The position numbers and the translations under genes were made by a program. From contig NZ_CP053928.1 of assembly GCF_014108865.1 (NCBI RefSeq), positions 496,001 to 560,000 on the forward strand: a stretch of 64,000 nt of DNA, written 5' to 3'. The notes under the pieces were generated by a model. It saw only the letters and a program-made list of their open reading frames with translations, did not search any database and was not told the DNA's origin. Numbering within the stretch: the stretch's first letter is position 1; each line of letters opens with the position of its first letter. Positions 43,141-51,227 of the stretch are shown here, in pieces. This DNA is from Nocardioides sp. WS12. Its GTDB lineage: Bacteria; Actinomycetota; Actinomycetes; Propionibacteriales; Nocardioidaceae.

Positions 43141-43250
43141 GGTGGTTGAGGTGCGAGCGGAGCGAGCCTCGAAGCCCCGGGGCTGACGTTCTGCGCGCAG
43201 GTCCGGAGGTTTCGAGGCTCGTCGCTGACGCTCCTCGCACCTCAACCACC
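43141..43250. repeat. Head-to-head pair of family A palindromic repeats after parB
   Basis: GGTGGTTGAGGTGCGAGCG then GAGCGAGCCTCGAAGCC at 43141-43176, and an inverted copy at 43208-43250 (GGTTTCGAGGCTCG ... CACCTCAACCACC). Together they could form a very long hairpin between the convergent parB and acyltransferase genes, serving as a terminator. The 43127-43318 gap holds also a short dyad CCGATATATCGG (about 43301-43312). Confidence 0.85.
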
Positions 43251-43317
43251 GGGCTGACCTGCGGAAACACTTATTGTCGACAAAGCGACAAGGCGACAAA
43301 CCGATATATCGGTAAGT

Positions 43318-44108
43318 TTACTTGCCTTTCTTGCCGGCGCGCTTCTCGGCAGCCTTGGCCGCACGCTTGGCGGCCCGCTCCTTGAGCTCGGCGGCGTCCA
43401 TCTCGAGGGCCTTCTCGGGGGTGGGGCCGATCCGCCGAAGCGGGCGGGGGTCCACCAGGAGCCGGGGGCCTTCTCGTCCTCGGGGTACTCCGCGATGACC
43501 TCGTCGAGCATCGTCTGCATCGCCGCACGGAGCGCGGCGGTCTCGGCGGCGAGGTCCTCGCCGGTCGGGTACATCGGCTCGCCGACCTTCACCGCGATCG
43601 TCTTGCGCTTGCGGGAGAAGTCCTTCTCGTGGTCCTTGGTCATCAGCCGGTGGGCGCCCCACACGATCACCGGGATGAGGGGGACCCCGGTCTCGGCCGC
43701 GATCTTCACCGCGCCGACCTTGAGTTCCTTGATCTCGAACGAACGGGAGATGGTGGCTTCGGGGTAGATCCCGACGACCTCACCGGCCTTCAGGTACGCC
43801 TTGGCGTCGAGCATCGACTGCGCGCCCGCCGAGCGGTCCACGGTGATGTGGTGGAAGGAACGCAGCAGATGGCCCACCCCGGGGGCGTCCATCATTTCCT
43901 TCTTGATCATGAAGCGGACCAACCGCTTGGACGGGTTGGCGCCGAGGCCGCCGTAGATGAAGTCGACGTACCCGGTGTGGTTGATCGCCAGCAGGGCTCC
44001 GCCTGTCTTCGGCACGTTGTCGGTGCCGGAGAGCTGGAACTTCTGGCCGAGGGCCTTGAAGAGGACCTTCGCCGTGACGATGACGGGCGGGTACGTGATG
44101 TCGCGCAT
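43318..44108 (-). CDS. PlsC-type lysophospholipid acyltransferase, C-terminus frameshifted
   Basis: 1-acyl-glycerol-3-phosphate acyltransferase-like enzyme from ATG 44108. The catalytic box NHTGYVDFIYGG (HX4D form), FMIKKEM, VDRSAGAQSMLDAKAYLKAGEVVGIYPEATIS and PVIVWGAHR are intact. After GGSAP (about 43425) the open frame becomes Pro/Arg-rich nonsense running to 43242 through the repeat pair. A one-base shift there restores TPEKALEMDAAELKERAA ... RAGKKGK and a TAA at 43318-43320. I give the corrected end. The cause is one C (top-strand G) missing near 43423-43426, either a real frameshift or a sequencing error. Confidence 0.85.
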
Positions 44109-44142
44109 GCGCAGAGCGTAGGCGGCACCCCGTCTGCGGGTG

Positions 44143-45357
44143 TCAGCGTCTCGTGGCGAGGAACTCCGCGATCCGGCCGATGGCCTCTTCGAGTACGTCG
44201 ACGTCGGGAAGTGTCACGAGCCGGAAGTGGTCCGGGGCGGGCCAGTTGAAGCCGGAGCCGTGCGTGACCAGGATCTTCTTGGCCCGCAGCAGGTCGATCA
44301 CGAACTGCTCGTCGTCGTCGATCGCGTAGACCTCGGGGTCCAGGCGGGGGAAGCAGTACAGCGCGCCACGGGGACGGACCGAGGAGACGCCGGGGATCTC
44401 GTTCAGGAGCCGGTCGGCGAGCATGGACTGCTCGTAGAAGCGTCCGCCGGGCACGATCAGCTCGTTGATCGACTGGTAGCCGCCCAGAGCCGTCTGGATC
44501 GCGTGCTGGGCGGGCACGTTGGCGCACATCCGCATGTTCGCGATCAGGGTGAGGCCCTCGAGGAACTCCTCGGCGATCTCCTTGGGGCCGGAGATCATCA
44601 CCCACCCGGCGCGGTAGCCACAGACCCGGTAGGCCTTGGACAGCCCGCTGAACGTCAGGCACAGCACGTCGGAGCCCGCCGCTTCGGCCGCGTGGTGGTG
44701 CACCGCGTCGTCGAACAGGATCTTCTCGTAGATCTCGTCGGCGAAGACCACGAGTTCGTGACGACGCGCGATGTCGACCAGCTTGGCGACCATGTCCTTG
44801 CTGTAGACGGCACCCGTGGGGTTGTTGGGGTTGATGATGACCAGTGCGTGCGTGTTCTCGGTGATCTTGGCTTCGATGTCGGCGAGGTCCGGCATCCAGT
44901 CGTTGTTCTCGTCGCACTTGTAGTGCACGGGCTTGCCGCCGGACAGCGACACGGCGCCGGTCCACAGCGGGTAGTCGGGTGCCGGCACCAGGATCTCGTT
45001 GCCGTCGTCGATGAACGCCTGCAGCACCATCGAGATCAACTCGGAGACGCCGTTGCCGATGAAGACGTCCTCGACGTCGGTGTCCTTGAGTCCACGCGAC
45101 TGGTAGTACTGCGCGACGGCCGTGCGGGCGGAGTAGATGCCGCGCGAGTCGCTGTAGCCCTGGGCCTCGGGCAGGTGGTGGATCACGTCGGCGAGGATCG
45201 CCTCTGGAGCCTCGAACCCGAACGGTGCCGGGTTGCCGATGTTGAGCTTCAGGATCCGGTGACCCTCAGCCTCGAGGCGCTGGGCCTCGACGAGGATGGG
45301 TCCCCGGACGTCGTACCGGACATTGCGAAGCTTCTGGCTCTGGCGGATCTTGCGCAC
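44143..45357 (-). CDS. alaA: AlaA-type pyridoxal-phosphate aminotransferase
   Basis: 404 aa, extremely close in layout to E. coli AlaA (glutamate-pyruvate transaminase). QKLRNVRYDVRGPI, LNIGNPAPFGFEAPEAI, GYSDSRGIYSAR, PAPDYPLWTGAVSLSGGK, INPNNPTGAVYS, the PLP-lysine region FSGLSKAYRVCGYRAGW and CANVPAQHAIQTALGGYQSI are all there. GTG 45357 is chosen to match the family; ATG 45402 would add 15 residues. It likely makes alanine from pyruvate and glutamate. It is divergent from the GNAT gene. Confidence 0.92.
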   Translation of the reverse strand: MRKIRQSQKLRNVRYDVRGPILVEAQRLEAEGHRILKLNIGNPAPFGFEAPEAILADVIHHLPEAQGYSDSRGIYSARTAVAQYYQSRGLKDTDVEDVFIGNGVSELISMVLQAFIDDGNEILVPAPDYPLWTGAVSLSGGKPVHYKCDENNDWMPDLADIEAKITENTHALVIINPNNPTGAVYSKDMVAKLVDIARRHELVVFADEIYEKILFDDAVHHHAAEAAGSDVLCLTFSGLSKAYRVCGYRAGWVMISGPKEIAEEFLEGLTLIANMRMCANVPAQHAIQTALGGYQSINELIVPGGRFYEQSMLADRLLNEIPGVSSVRPRGALYCFPRLDPEVYAIDDDEQFVIDLLRAKKILVTHGSGFNWPAPDHFRLVTLPDVDVLEEAIGRIAEFLATRR

Positions 45358-45430
45358 ACCGCATTCTCGCAGGTCCGTGCCAGCGGATTTCGGGACTACC
45401 ATCGACAGCACCCCCGGTTCGGAGGCCGCA

Positions 45431-46090
45431 ATGGCGCGTACGACGGTTCCGCTGACCCTCGACCTGCTCGAGGCCCTCGACGCGCCCTGCCGCTCGTGCC
45501 TGTTCTGGGAGCGCGAGCCGGTGCACCGCGATGCCCTCCCCGAGGCCGAATGGGCGCGCGAGAAGGAGGCGTGGATCTCCGAGGTGCTGCGCGAGTGGGG
45601 TTCCTGCGGCCGGGTGGCGCTGGTCGACGGCGAACCGGTTGGCTACCTCGTCTACGCGCCGCCGGCGTTCGTGCCGGGCGCTGCTGCGTTCCCGACGTCG
45701 CCCGTTTCCGCGGACGCGGTGCTGCTGACGACGGCCTGGGTGCGTCCGGAGTACACCGGAGCCGGTCTGGGACGGCTCCTGGTGCAGGGAATGGCCCGCG
45801 ACCTGGTCGGTCGCGACGACATCCGCGCTGTGGAGGCGTTTGCCAGCACCGGATGGGCGTTTCCGGGGGCCGGAAAGAGCGCCACGTGCGTCGTACCGGC
45901 CGAATTCCTTGCCCGGGTGGGCTTCAAGACGCACCGGGCGCACCCGAGGACTCCGCGGATGCGGATGGAGATGCGGTCGCTGGTCACCTGGCGCGGCGAG
46001 GTCGAGGCGGCGTGGGAGCGGATCGTGGGCGTCGTACGACGGCCGAAGCCGGCTCCTGTTTCACGGGAAACAGGAAGCCCCCGCTCCTAG
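45431..46090 (+). CDS. GNAT-family N-acetyltransferase
   Basis: 219 aa from ATG 45431. The N-terminal half holds a CRSCLFWE motif and an acidic stretch. The acetyl-CoA site TTAWVRPEYTGAGLGRLLVQ (R/QxxGxG/A form) is clear, followed by AVEAFASTGWAF and PAEFLARVGFKTHRAHPR. Substrate unknown. The last residues (PVSRETGSPRS) are encoded by a parS-like sequence and a terminator arm, so the tail is likely not functional. It is divergent from alaA by 73 bases. Confidence 0.88.
   Translation: MARTTVPLTLDLLEALDAPCRSCLFWEREPVHRDALPEAEWAREKEAWISEVLREWGSCGRVALVDGEPVGYLVYAPPAFVPGAAAFPTSPVSADAVLLTTAWVRPEYTGAGLGRLLVQGMARDLVGRDDIRAVEAFASTGWAFPGAGKSATCVVPAEFLARVGFKTHRAHPRTPRMRMEMRSLVTWRGEVEAAWERIVGVVRRPKPAPVSRETGSPRS
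46058..46071. promoter_or_regulatory. parS-like site 4, one mismatch
   Basis: GTTTCACGGGAAAC, one base off the perfect site, embedded in the end of the GNAT gene about 4.9 kb from parS site 3. Flanking CCT/AGG extends the dyad. Confidence 0.6.
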
Positions 46091-46104
46091 AAGGAGCGAG
46101 GGCT
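46075..46104. terminator. Bidirectional hairpin between GNAT and trxA
   Basis: AGCCCCCGCTCCT-AGA-AGGAGCGAGGGCT with one bulge; it includes the GNAT stop codon and lies before the trxA stop on the other strand. Confidence 0.65.
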
Positions 46105-46110
46105 GCCGTG

Positions 46111-46150
46111 CGTCTCGATACGCCGCTCGTACCTCGCGGCTACTCGACGA
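46111..46150 (-). repeat. Dispersed repeat family B, copy 2
   Basis: On the minus strand the blocks GTCGAGTAGCC, CGAGGTACGAG and GTATCGAGACG appear in order, as in the copies at 27814 and 62737. It lies just past the trxA stop. Confidence 0.8.
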
Positions 46151-46159
46151 CCTTGCGGG

Positions 46160-46492
46160 TCAGGCCGAGATGAACTCGTCCAGTTCCTTGAGGATCGCGG
46201 CCTTCGGGCGGGCGCCGACGATCGTCTTCACGACCTCGCCACCCTGGTAGACGTTGATCGTCGGGATGCCGGTGACGCGGTACGAGGCCGGGGTGACCGG
46301 GTTCTCGTCGACGTTCAGCTTGTAGAACGTGATCTTGTCGCTGTGGGCACCGGCGATCTCGTCGAGGATCGGGGCGACCTGGCGGCACGGACCGCACCAT
46401 TCGGCCCAGAAGTCCACGAGGACAGGCTTGTCGGACTTGAGGACCTGAGCGTCGAACTCGGCGTCGGTCACTGCGGAGATGTTGTCGGCCAC
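46160..46492 (-). CDS. trxA: Thioredoxin
   Basis: 110-aa cytosolic thiol-disulfide reductant. Active site WAEWCGPCRQVAP, then LNVDENPVTPASYRVTGIPT with the cis-Pro. GTG 46492 has AAGGAG seven bases upstream. It is downstream of trxB (54-base gap) and reduced by it, in the usual sigM-trxB-trxA neighbourhood. Confidence 0.98.
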   Translation of the reverse strand: MADNISAVTDAEFDAQVLKSDKPVLVDFWAEWCGPCRQVAPILDEIAGAHSDKITFYKLNVDENPVTPASYRVTGIPTINVYQGGEVVKTIVGARPKAAILKELDEFISA

Positions 46493-46546
46493 GAGGGCTC
46501 CTTCAGGGGTATTTTGAATCTTGAACGAAACGTCTAATGGGAGAAC

Positions 46547-47530
46547 TTACGCGTCGGCTGGAACATTCCCGGCGGTTGCGGCGGCGTGGTCGAGGAAGCC
46601 GATGTAGCGCTCCGCATCGAGGGCGGCGGCGCAACCGGTACCGGCGGCGGTGATCGCCTGGCGGTAGACGTGGTCGACGAGGTCACCGGCCGCGAAGACG
46701 CCGTCGATGTTGGTCGCGGTCGAGCCAGGCTTGACCAGCACGTAGCCGTTGTCGTCGAGGTCGACCTGGCCGACCAGCAGTTCGGAGCGCGGCTCGTGGC
46801 CGATCGCGATGAACAGGCCGGTCGCGGGGATCTCGCTGAGCTCGCCGGTGACGGTGTCCTTGAGGGTCAGCGACTCCAGGGACTCCTCACCGTTGATCGT
46901 CTCGACCGCGGAGTTCCAGATGATCTCGAGCTTCGGGTCGGCAAACGCGCGTTCCTGCATGATCTTCGAGGCACGCAGCTCGTCGCGGCGCACGATCAGC
47001 GACACCTTGGAGCCGAAGCGGGTCAGGAAGGTGGCCTCCTCGACCGCGGAGTCGCCACCGCCGACGACGGCGATGTGCTGCTCGCGGAAGAAGAACCCGT
47101 CGCAGGTGGCGCAGTAGGAGACGCCACGGCCCGAGAGCTTCTCCTCGTTCGGGAGGTCCAGGTGGCGGTAGCCCGAGCCGGTCGAGAGGATCACCGCGCG
47201 GGCGGTGTAGGTGGCGTCGGCGGTCTTGACGACCTTGATGTCGCCGGTGAGGTCGACCTCGATGACGTCGTCGGCGATCAGCTCGGCGCCGAAGCGCTCG
47301 GCCTGCGCGCGCATCTCGTCCATCAGCGCCGGACCCTGGATGCCGTCACGGAAGCCGGGGAAGTTCTCGACCTCGGTGGTGTTCATCAGGGCGCCGCCAG
47401 CGGTCACGGAACCCTCGAACACCAGGGGAGCGAGCTGGGCGCGGGCGGCGTAGATCGCCGCCGTGTAGCCGGAGGGGCCGGACCCGATGACGATGACGTT
47501 GCGGGTCTCGGACGTTGCGGCGGTGGACAT
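46547..47530 (-). CDS. trxB: Thioredoxin reductase (NADPH)
   Basis: 327-aa FAD enzyme passing electrons from NADPH to thioredoxin. FAD site [19 protein letters not shown], redox site CATCDG, NADPH site [15 protein letters not shown] and the C-terminal [21 protein letters not shown] are complete. The ATG at 47530 is followed upstream by a promoter of the disulfide-stress (SigR/SigH) type at 47570-47596. Confidence 0.98.
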   Translation of the reverse strand: MSTAATSETRNVIVIGSGPSGYTAAIYAARAQLAPLVFEGSVTAGGALMNTTEVENFPGFRDGIQGPALMDEMRAQAERFGAELIADDVIEVDLTGDIKVVKTADATYTARAVILSTGSGYRHLDLPNEEKLSGRGVSYCATCDGFFFREQHIAVVGGGDSAVEEATFLTRFGSKVSLIVRRDELRASKIMQERAFADPKLEIIWNSAVETINGEESLESLTLKDTVTGELSEIPATGLFIAIGHEPRSELLVGQVDLDDNGYVLVKPGSTATNIDGVFAAGDLVDHVYRQAITAAGTGCAAALDAERYIGFLDHAAATAGNVPADA

Positions 47531-47569
47531 GGAACTCCCCGATTGGGTCGACAGTGGGCTCGACTGAAC

Positions 47570-47596
47570 AACCCGATGGTAGGCGGACCTGTTCCC
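47570..47596 (-). promoter_or_regulatory. SigR/SigH-type promoter of trxB
   Basis: Minus strand GGGAAC, 18 bases, then GTT: the pattern of ECF sigma R (GGGAAT-N18-GTT) or mycobacterial SigH (GGAA-N17/18-GTT). It lies about 40-66 bases before the trxB ATG. It links trxBA to thiol-oxidative stress control; the nearby SigM could also read it. Confidence 0.7.
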
Positions 47597-47634
47597 TGTG
47601 TGACGAGGGAGTCAGTCCGTGGCTCCCGAGGACG

Positions 47635-48453
47635 TCAGCCGGTGGCCGCCAGCGTGGTCGAGTGCAGCACGTCGCCGGTGCCGCAGGCGAGCACCTCGGC
47701 CTCCTGGGTCGAGCCGACCGTGTCCCGGAACGCGACCACGGCGGGTTTGCCGTCGTACTCGACACCGACGAGGTAGCCGAGGCCGAAGTCGGCCGGCTCG
47801 CACATGAAGTCCTTGGGCGCAGTGAGCGTCGCGCCGCTGTAGTCGGCGGCCGCCGGGTGGGGCAGCGTGATGTGCTGGAGCGCGACCAGGTCCTCGCGGA
47901 GGCGGTCGGCCCGCACCTCGCGCAGGGGTTCGTCGGTCACGATGCGGCGGGGTTCGACGACGAGGCCGGACGGCGCCGAGGGCGCGACCTCCTGGGCTGC
48001 CGTGGACGGGGCTGCGGCCTTGTCGTCGTCGGCCGAGGACTCGCCCTTGCTGCCGCTGGCATCGGCGACACCGCTGCGGGCCGGGTCGTCCTCGGACATC
48101 TGGTCCGCCGCGGTCAGGGCGTCGTCAGTGGCTTCGCGGTCGCTGACGACGCCGGCGCCGACGGCTCCGGCCACGACCACCGCGGCTGCGGCGAGCAGGT
48201 AGCGGGCGCGCACCCGCCGGTGCCGGGCGAACGGGTCCAGGGGCAGTACCCGGTGGTCCTCAGGGTGCGAGATGTCGGGGGCGACCGTGCGGTCGGCGGC
48301 CAGGGACGCGATCACCGTGTCCAGACGTGCGACCACCTCCTCCGGCATCGGCTCCGGGCCGCCGGCTGCGGCCAGCGCGCGTCGTACGGCGGCGTCCTGG
48401 GCAGGCGTCAGCGGTGCATCGGTGGCGTCCGTGCTGTCGGTCGGGTCAGTCAT
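47635..48453 (-). CDS. Putative membrane anti-sigma factor of SigM
   Basis: 272 aa. A cytosolic N-terminal domain (about 1-85, LTPAQDAAVRRALAAAGG and MPEEVVARLDTVIASLAAD) is followed by one helix (YLLAAAAVVVAGAVGAGVV, about 86-104) and an outer Ser/Ala/Asp-rich linker with a C-terminal domain containing two cysteines (FMCEPADFG, VLACGTGD). Placed right after sigM it fits the RsmA-type anti-sigma role seen in mycobacteria, but it lacks the HxxxCxxC zinc motif of the ZAS class. Role inferred from position and topology. Confidence 0.7.
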   Translation of the reverse strand: MTDPTDSTDATDAPLTPAQDAAVRRALAAAGGPEPMPEEVVARLDTVIASLAADRTVAPDISHPEDHRVLPLDPFARHRRVRARYLLAAAAVVVAGAVGAGVVSDREATDDALTAADQMSEDDPARSGVADASGSKGESSADDDKAAAPSTAAQEVAPSAPSGLVVEPRRIVTDEPLREVRADRLREDLVALQHITLPHPAAADYSGATLTAPKDFMCEPADFGLGYLVGVEYDGKPAVVAFRDTVGSTQEAEVLACGTGDVLHSTTLAATG

Positions 48454-48495
48454 CAGGTCCCCTGGTCATCGGACCCCGTCCGGGTCCGGTCGGAG

Positions 48496-49215
48496 TCAAT
48501 CGGTCGTCGGCGCGCCGGCCGGGGGAGGCCCACGCGTCGCCAAGGGTCCGACGTGCGGGTCCGCCGCGGGGTTCCCTGGTACGGCGTCGCGCGCGGCCGT
48601 GGGCGACGTGACGTCGGCCTCGTCCCCACCGTCGTGGAGTACGTCGGCCAGCAGCCCAGCCAGGCGGGCGCGACCGCGCGAGCAGCGACTCTTCACGGTG
48701 CCTTCGGCGCAGTCGAGGATCAGGGCGACCTCCGCGACGGAGTACCCCTCCATGTCGACCAGCACCACGGCTGCCCGCTGTTCGACGGGGAGTGTGGCGA
48801 GTGCGGCGCGGACGAGGTCGCGGCGCTCGAGCGCAACGCTGGCGTCGGCCGGGTCGACGCTGTCGCCGACGGTGGTGCGGGCACTGCTCGCGTGCTCGTC
48901 CAGGTCCTCGGGCAGGGGCTCTGCTCGTCGTACCTTGGCCGAGCGGAGACGGTCGAGGCACGCGTTGACGACGATCCGGTGCAGCCAGGTGGTGACCTGG
49001 GCGTCGCCGCGGTACGACGACGCGCGCCGGAAGGCGGCGATGATGCCCTCCTGGAGTCCGTCGGCCGCGGTCTCGGGGTCACTGCAGGTGCGCAGGGCGA
49101 CGGCCCAGAGGCGGTCGCGGTGCCGGGCGAAGAGGATGCCGAACGCTTCGGCATCGCCGGCGACGTGGGCGGCGAGGAGGTCGGAGTCGGGCAACTCGCG
49201 GGGCTCACTCTCCAC
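48496..49215 (-). CDS. sigM: ECF RNA polymerase sigma factor SigM
   Basis: 239 aa. Region 2 (LLAAHVAGDAEAFGILFARH and VALRTCSDPETAADGLQEGI, AFRRASSYRGDAQVTTWLHR) and region 4 (ALATLPVEQRAAVVLVDMEG, YSVAEVALILDCAEGTVKSR) are complete. The C-terminal 50 residues are a variable tail. GTG 49215 (ESEPRELPDSD) gives an 11-base overlap with the pseudokinase gene; the longer frame runs inside that gene. The DUF6049-murJ-pseudokinase-sigM-anti-sigma-trxBA order supports the name. Confidence 0.9.
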   Translation of the reverse strand: MESEPRELPDSDLLAAHVAGDAEAFGILFARHRDRLWAVALRTCSDPETAADGLQEGIIAAFRRASSYRGDAQVTTWLHRIVVNACLDRLRSAKVRRAEPLPEDLDEHASSARTTVGDSVDPADASVALERRDLVRAALATLPVEQRAAVVLVDMEGYSVAEVALILDCAEGTVKSRCSRGRARLAGLLADVLHDGGDEADVTSPTAARDAVPGNPAADPHVGPLATRGPPPAGAPTTD

Positions 49216-51199
49216 GGACCACCACCTCAGAGATCTCGGCCCGGAAGTCTCCATCGACTTCGGGCAACGCCGTCAACCAGAGCACAAGGTAGCGGCCGGT
49301 GATGGGTGGCGCGGTCGCGCCCTCGGCGGCTGGAGCGAGGACGAGTCGCCCGGATCCGGTGCCCGTGGCGACCGGTTTGCTCGTCGGTGCGTTGCTGGGC
49401 GGGTTGTCGAACGAGTAGAGCTCGACAGTCCCGGTGCCCTGGGCGAGGCGGACCGCGACGGTGCTGACGTCGCGCTTGCGGCCCAGGTCGAGGATCAGCC
49501 CGACGCCCGTCTTGAGGCCGAGCGGCGGTCCGAACTGGTCCTTGTACGTCGACGTGTTCCAGCTCGTGGCGTTGTCGCCGTCGAACAGGTTCGGCAACCC
49601 GTCGGGGTTCTCCCCGTCCTCGCCGAGCGGGTCGAAGTCGGTGGCGCGCACGCCGGGGATCACGGCCGGCGGGGTGGCCGCAGTGGTGGAGGGCTCGGTG
49701 GGCTCCGGATCCGGGTCGCCACCCAGCGCCGTACGGCCGCGACCGAGGTTGAACGCGATCGCCACCGCCACCAGCAGGATCACGGCGAGCGCCACGGCCA
49801 TCGCCAGGCGCAGCCAGTTGCGGCCGGGCACGGCCTCGGACTCGGTCGTGTCGTCGGCATCCGTCGCCGGCGCTCCGCTGGGGTCCCAGGGCCAGTAGCC
49901 GTGGGGGCGAACGCCGTCCTCCCCGGGATCACCCGGATGCGGATCCATCAGGGGTACGGCGTCGGGCCGTGGGCGTCGTACGACGGCACCATCGGGGGAG
50001 TCGGGCGCGAACAGGGGACGCTCGGGGGGCTCCTCGAACGGCGGCGGAGGCGGCGGCGGGGTGCTGCGGGTGCGCAGCCACTGGACGTCATCGTCGTCAC
50101 CGCCGAAGAGCGGGATGCCGGCCTCGGTGGGGAGTTCGGACACCAGCGGGATGGGCGGGTCCTCGTGCTCTTCGGGCCCCGGCCGCGCTTCGATGCTCTC
50201 CTGGGTCCGTTCGTCGACCTCGATCACGACGGGCGCGGGGTCCTCGCGCTCGGGCGGCACCACCGGCAGGTCGTCCTGTGACGCATCGTGGGGCAACGGG
50301 TCGAGGACGGCGGGCAGCCACACGGGGCGCAGTTCGTTGATGGGCGGGATCGACTTGGCCAGCGCGTCCGGCATGCCCGCCGGGTCGCCGACGAAGGCGA
50401 GCAGTTCGGCCGCGATGCCCTGGGCGGTGGTCACGTCGGGGTGGTCGGAGCCGATCAGGCGCCGGCGGCCGTGGTCCTGGGTGCAGTCGAACTCGCGCCA
50501 GAGCAGGTCGAGCGGCTTCGGCACACCGGCGCGGACCTGGCGCGGGCTGAGGAAGGCGTCGTTCTCGCGGGGCGCGGCGGGGACGATCGAACCGGACGGC
50601 CCCGGCCAGGTGCCGGTCAGCGCGCAGTAGAGCAGTCCGCCGAGGTCCTCGAGGTCGCCGCGGACCTCGCCGGGCGGCAACCCGTGCAGCGCGGCGTCGA
50701 CGCACATGCCGATGATGCGCACGGAGCCGTAGCGGTCGATCAGCACGTTCTCGGGGTTCAGCCGGCCGTGGGTGACACCAGCGGCGTGGGCCCGGGCGAT
50801 GGCGGAGGCGACGTCGGCCACCAGCCAGGCGGCCCGGCGCGGGCCGAGCGGACCGGCGTTGGTGACCAGGATGTCGAGGGAGATCCCGGTGCCCCACTCG
50901 TTGACGACGAAGGAGCGACCGTCCTCGCTCTCGGCGTCCAGGACCCGCAGGATCCGCGGGTCGAGCACGGAGGCCGACGTACGGGCGGCTTCGAAGAGCC
51001 CCGGGGCCCGGGGGTCGTCCTCGGCGATGACGTGCAGCGCGACGAAGCGTTCCAGGACGGCGTCGCGCGCTCGCCAGAATCGCCCGCTGCCCGTTTCGCT
51101 CAGCAGGTCGATCAACCGGTAGCGGTCAGCGAGCACATCGCCCGACCGCGTCGACGTCGCCACCCTGTCCCCCTCCGATCCCTTCGGATCCTTTGTCAT
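49205..51199 (-). CDS. Membrane pseudokinase with outer galactose-binding-like domain
   Basis: 664 aa from ATG 51199. An N-terminal protein-kinase fold (about 20-280: DRYRLIDLLSETGSGRFWRA) lacks catalytic residues: HRDxKPxN is HGRLNPEN and DFG is absent (RIIGMCVD). An acidic Pro-rich linker (about 285-455) and one helix (LRLAMAVALAVILLVAVAIAF, about 460-480) follow. The outer C-terminus (ATDFDPLGEDGEN, LFDGDNATSWNTSTY, GVGLILDLGRKRDVSTVAVR) resembles a discoidin-like fold. In mycobacteria the same parts are fused to MurJ (MviN) and bind FhaA; here the gene is separate, directly after murJ. Confidence 0.85.
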   Translation of the reverse strand: MTKDPKGSEGDRVATSTRSGDVLADRYRLIDLLSETGSGRFWRARDAVLERFVALHVIAEDDPRAPGLFEAARTSASVLDPRILRVLDAESEDGRSFVVNEWGTGISLDILVTNAGPLGPRRAAWLVADVASAIARAHAAGVTHGRLNPENVLIDRYGSVRIIGMCVDAALHGLPPGEVRGDLEDLGGLLYCALTGTWPGPSGSIVPAAPRENDAFLSPRQVRAGVPKPLDLLWREFDCTQDHGRRRLIGSDHPDVTTAQGIAAELLAFVGDPAGMPDALAKSIPPINELRPVWLPAVLDPLPHDASQDDLPVVPPEREDPAPVVIEVDERTQESIEARPGPEEHEDPPIPLVSELPTEAGIPLFGGDDDDVQWLRTRSTPPPPPPPFEEPPERPLFAPDSPDGAVVRRPRPDAVPLMDPHPGDPGEDGVRPHGYWPWDPSGAPATDADDTTESEAVPGRNWLRLAMAVALAVILLVAVAIAFNLGRGRTALGGDPDPEPTEPSTTAATPPAVIPGVRATDFDPLGEDGENPDGLPNLFDGDNATSWNTSTYKDQFGPPLGLKTGVGLILDLGRKRDVSTVAVRLAQGTGTVELYSFDNPPSNAPTSKPVATGTGSGRLVLAPAAEGATAPPITGRYLVLWLTALPEVDGDFRAEISEVVVRGE

Positions 51200-51227
51200 C
51201 CTAGGAGACCGCCGAGACCAAGCGGGG

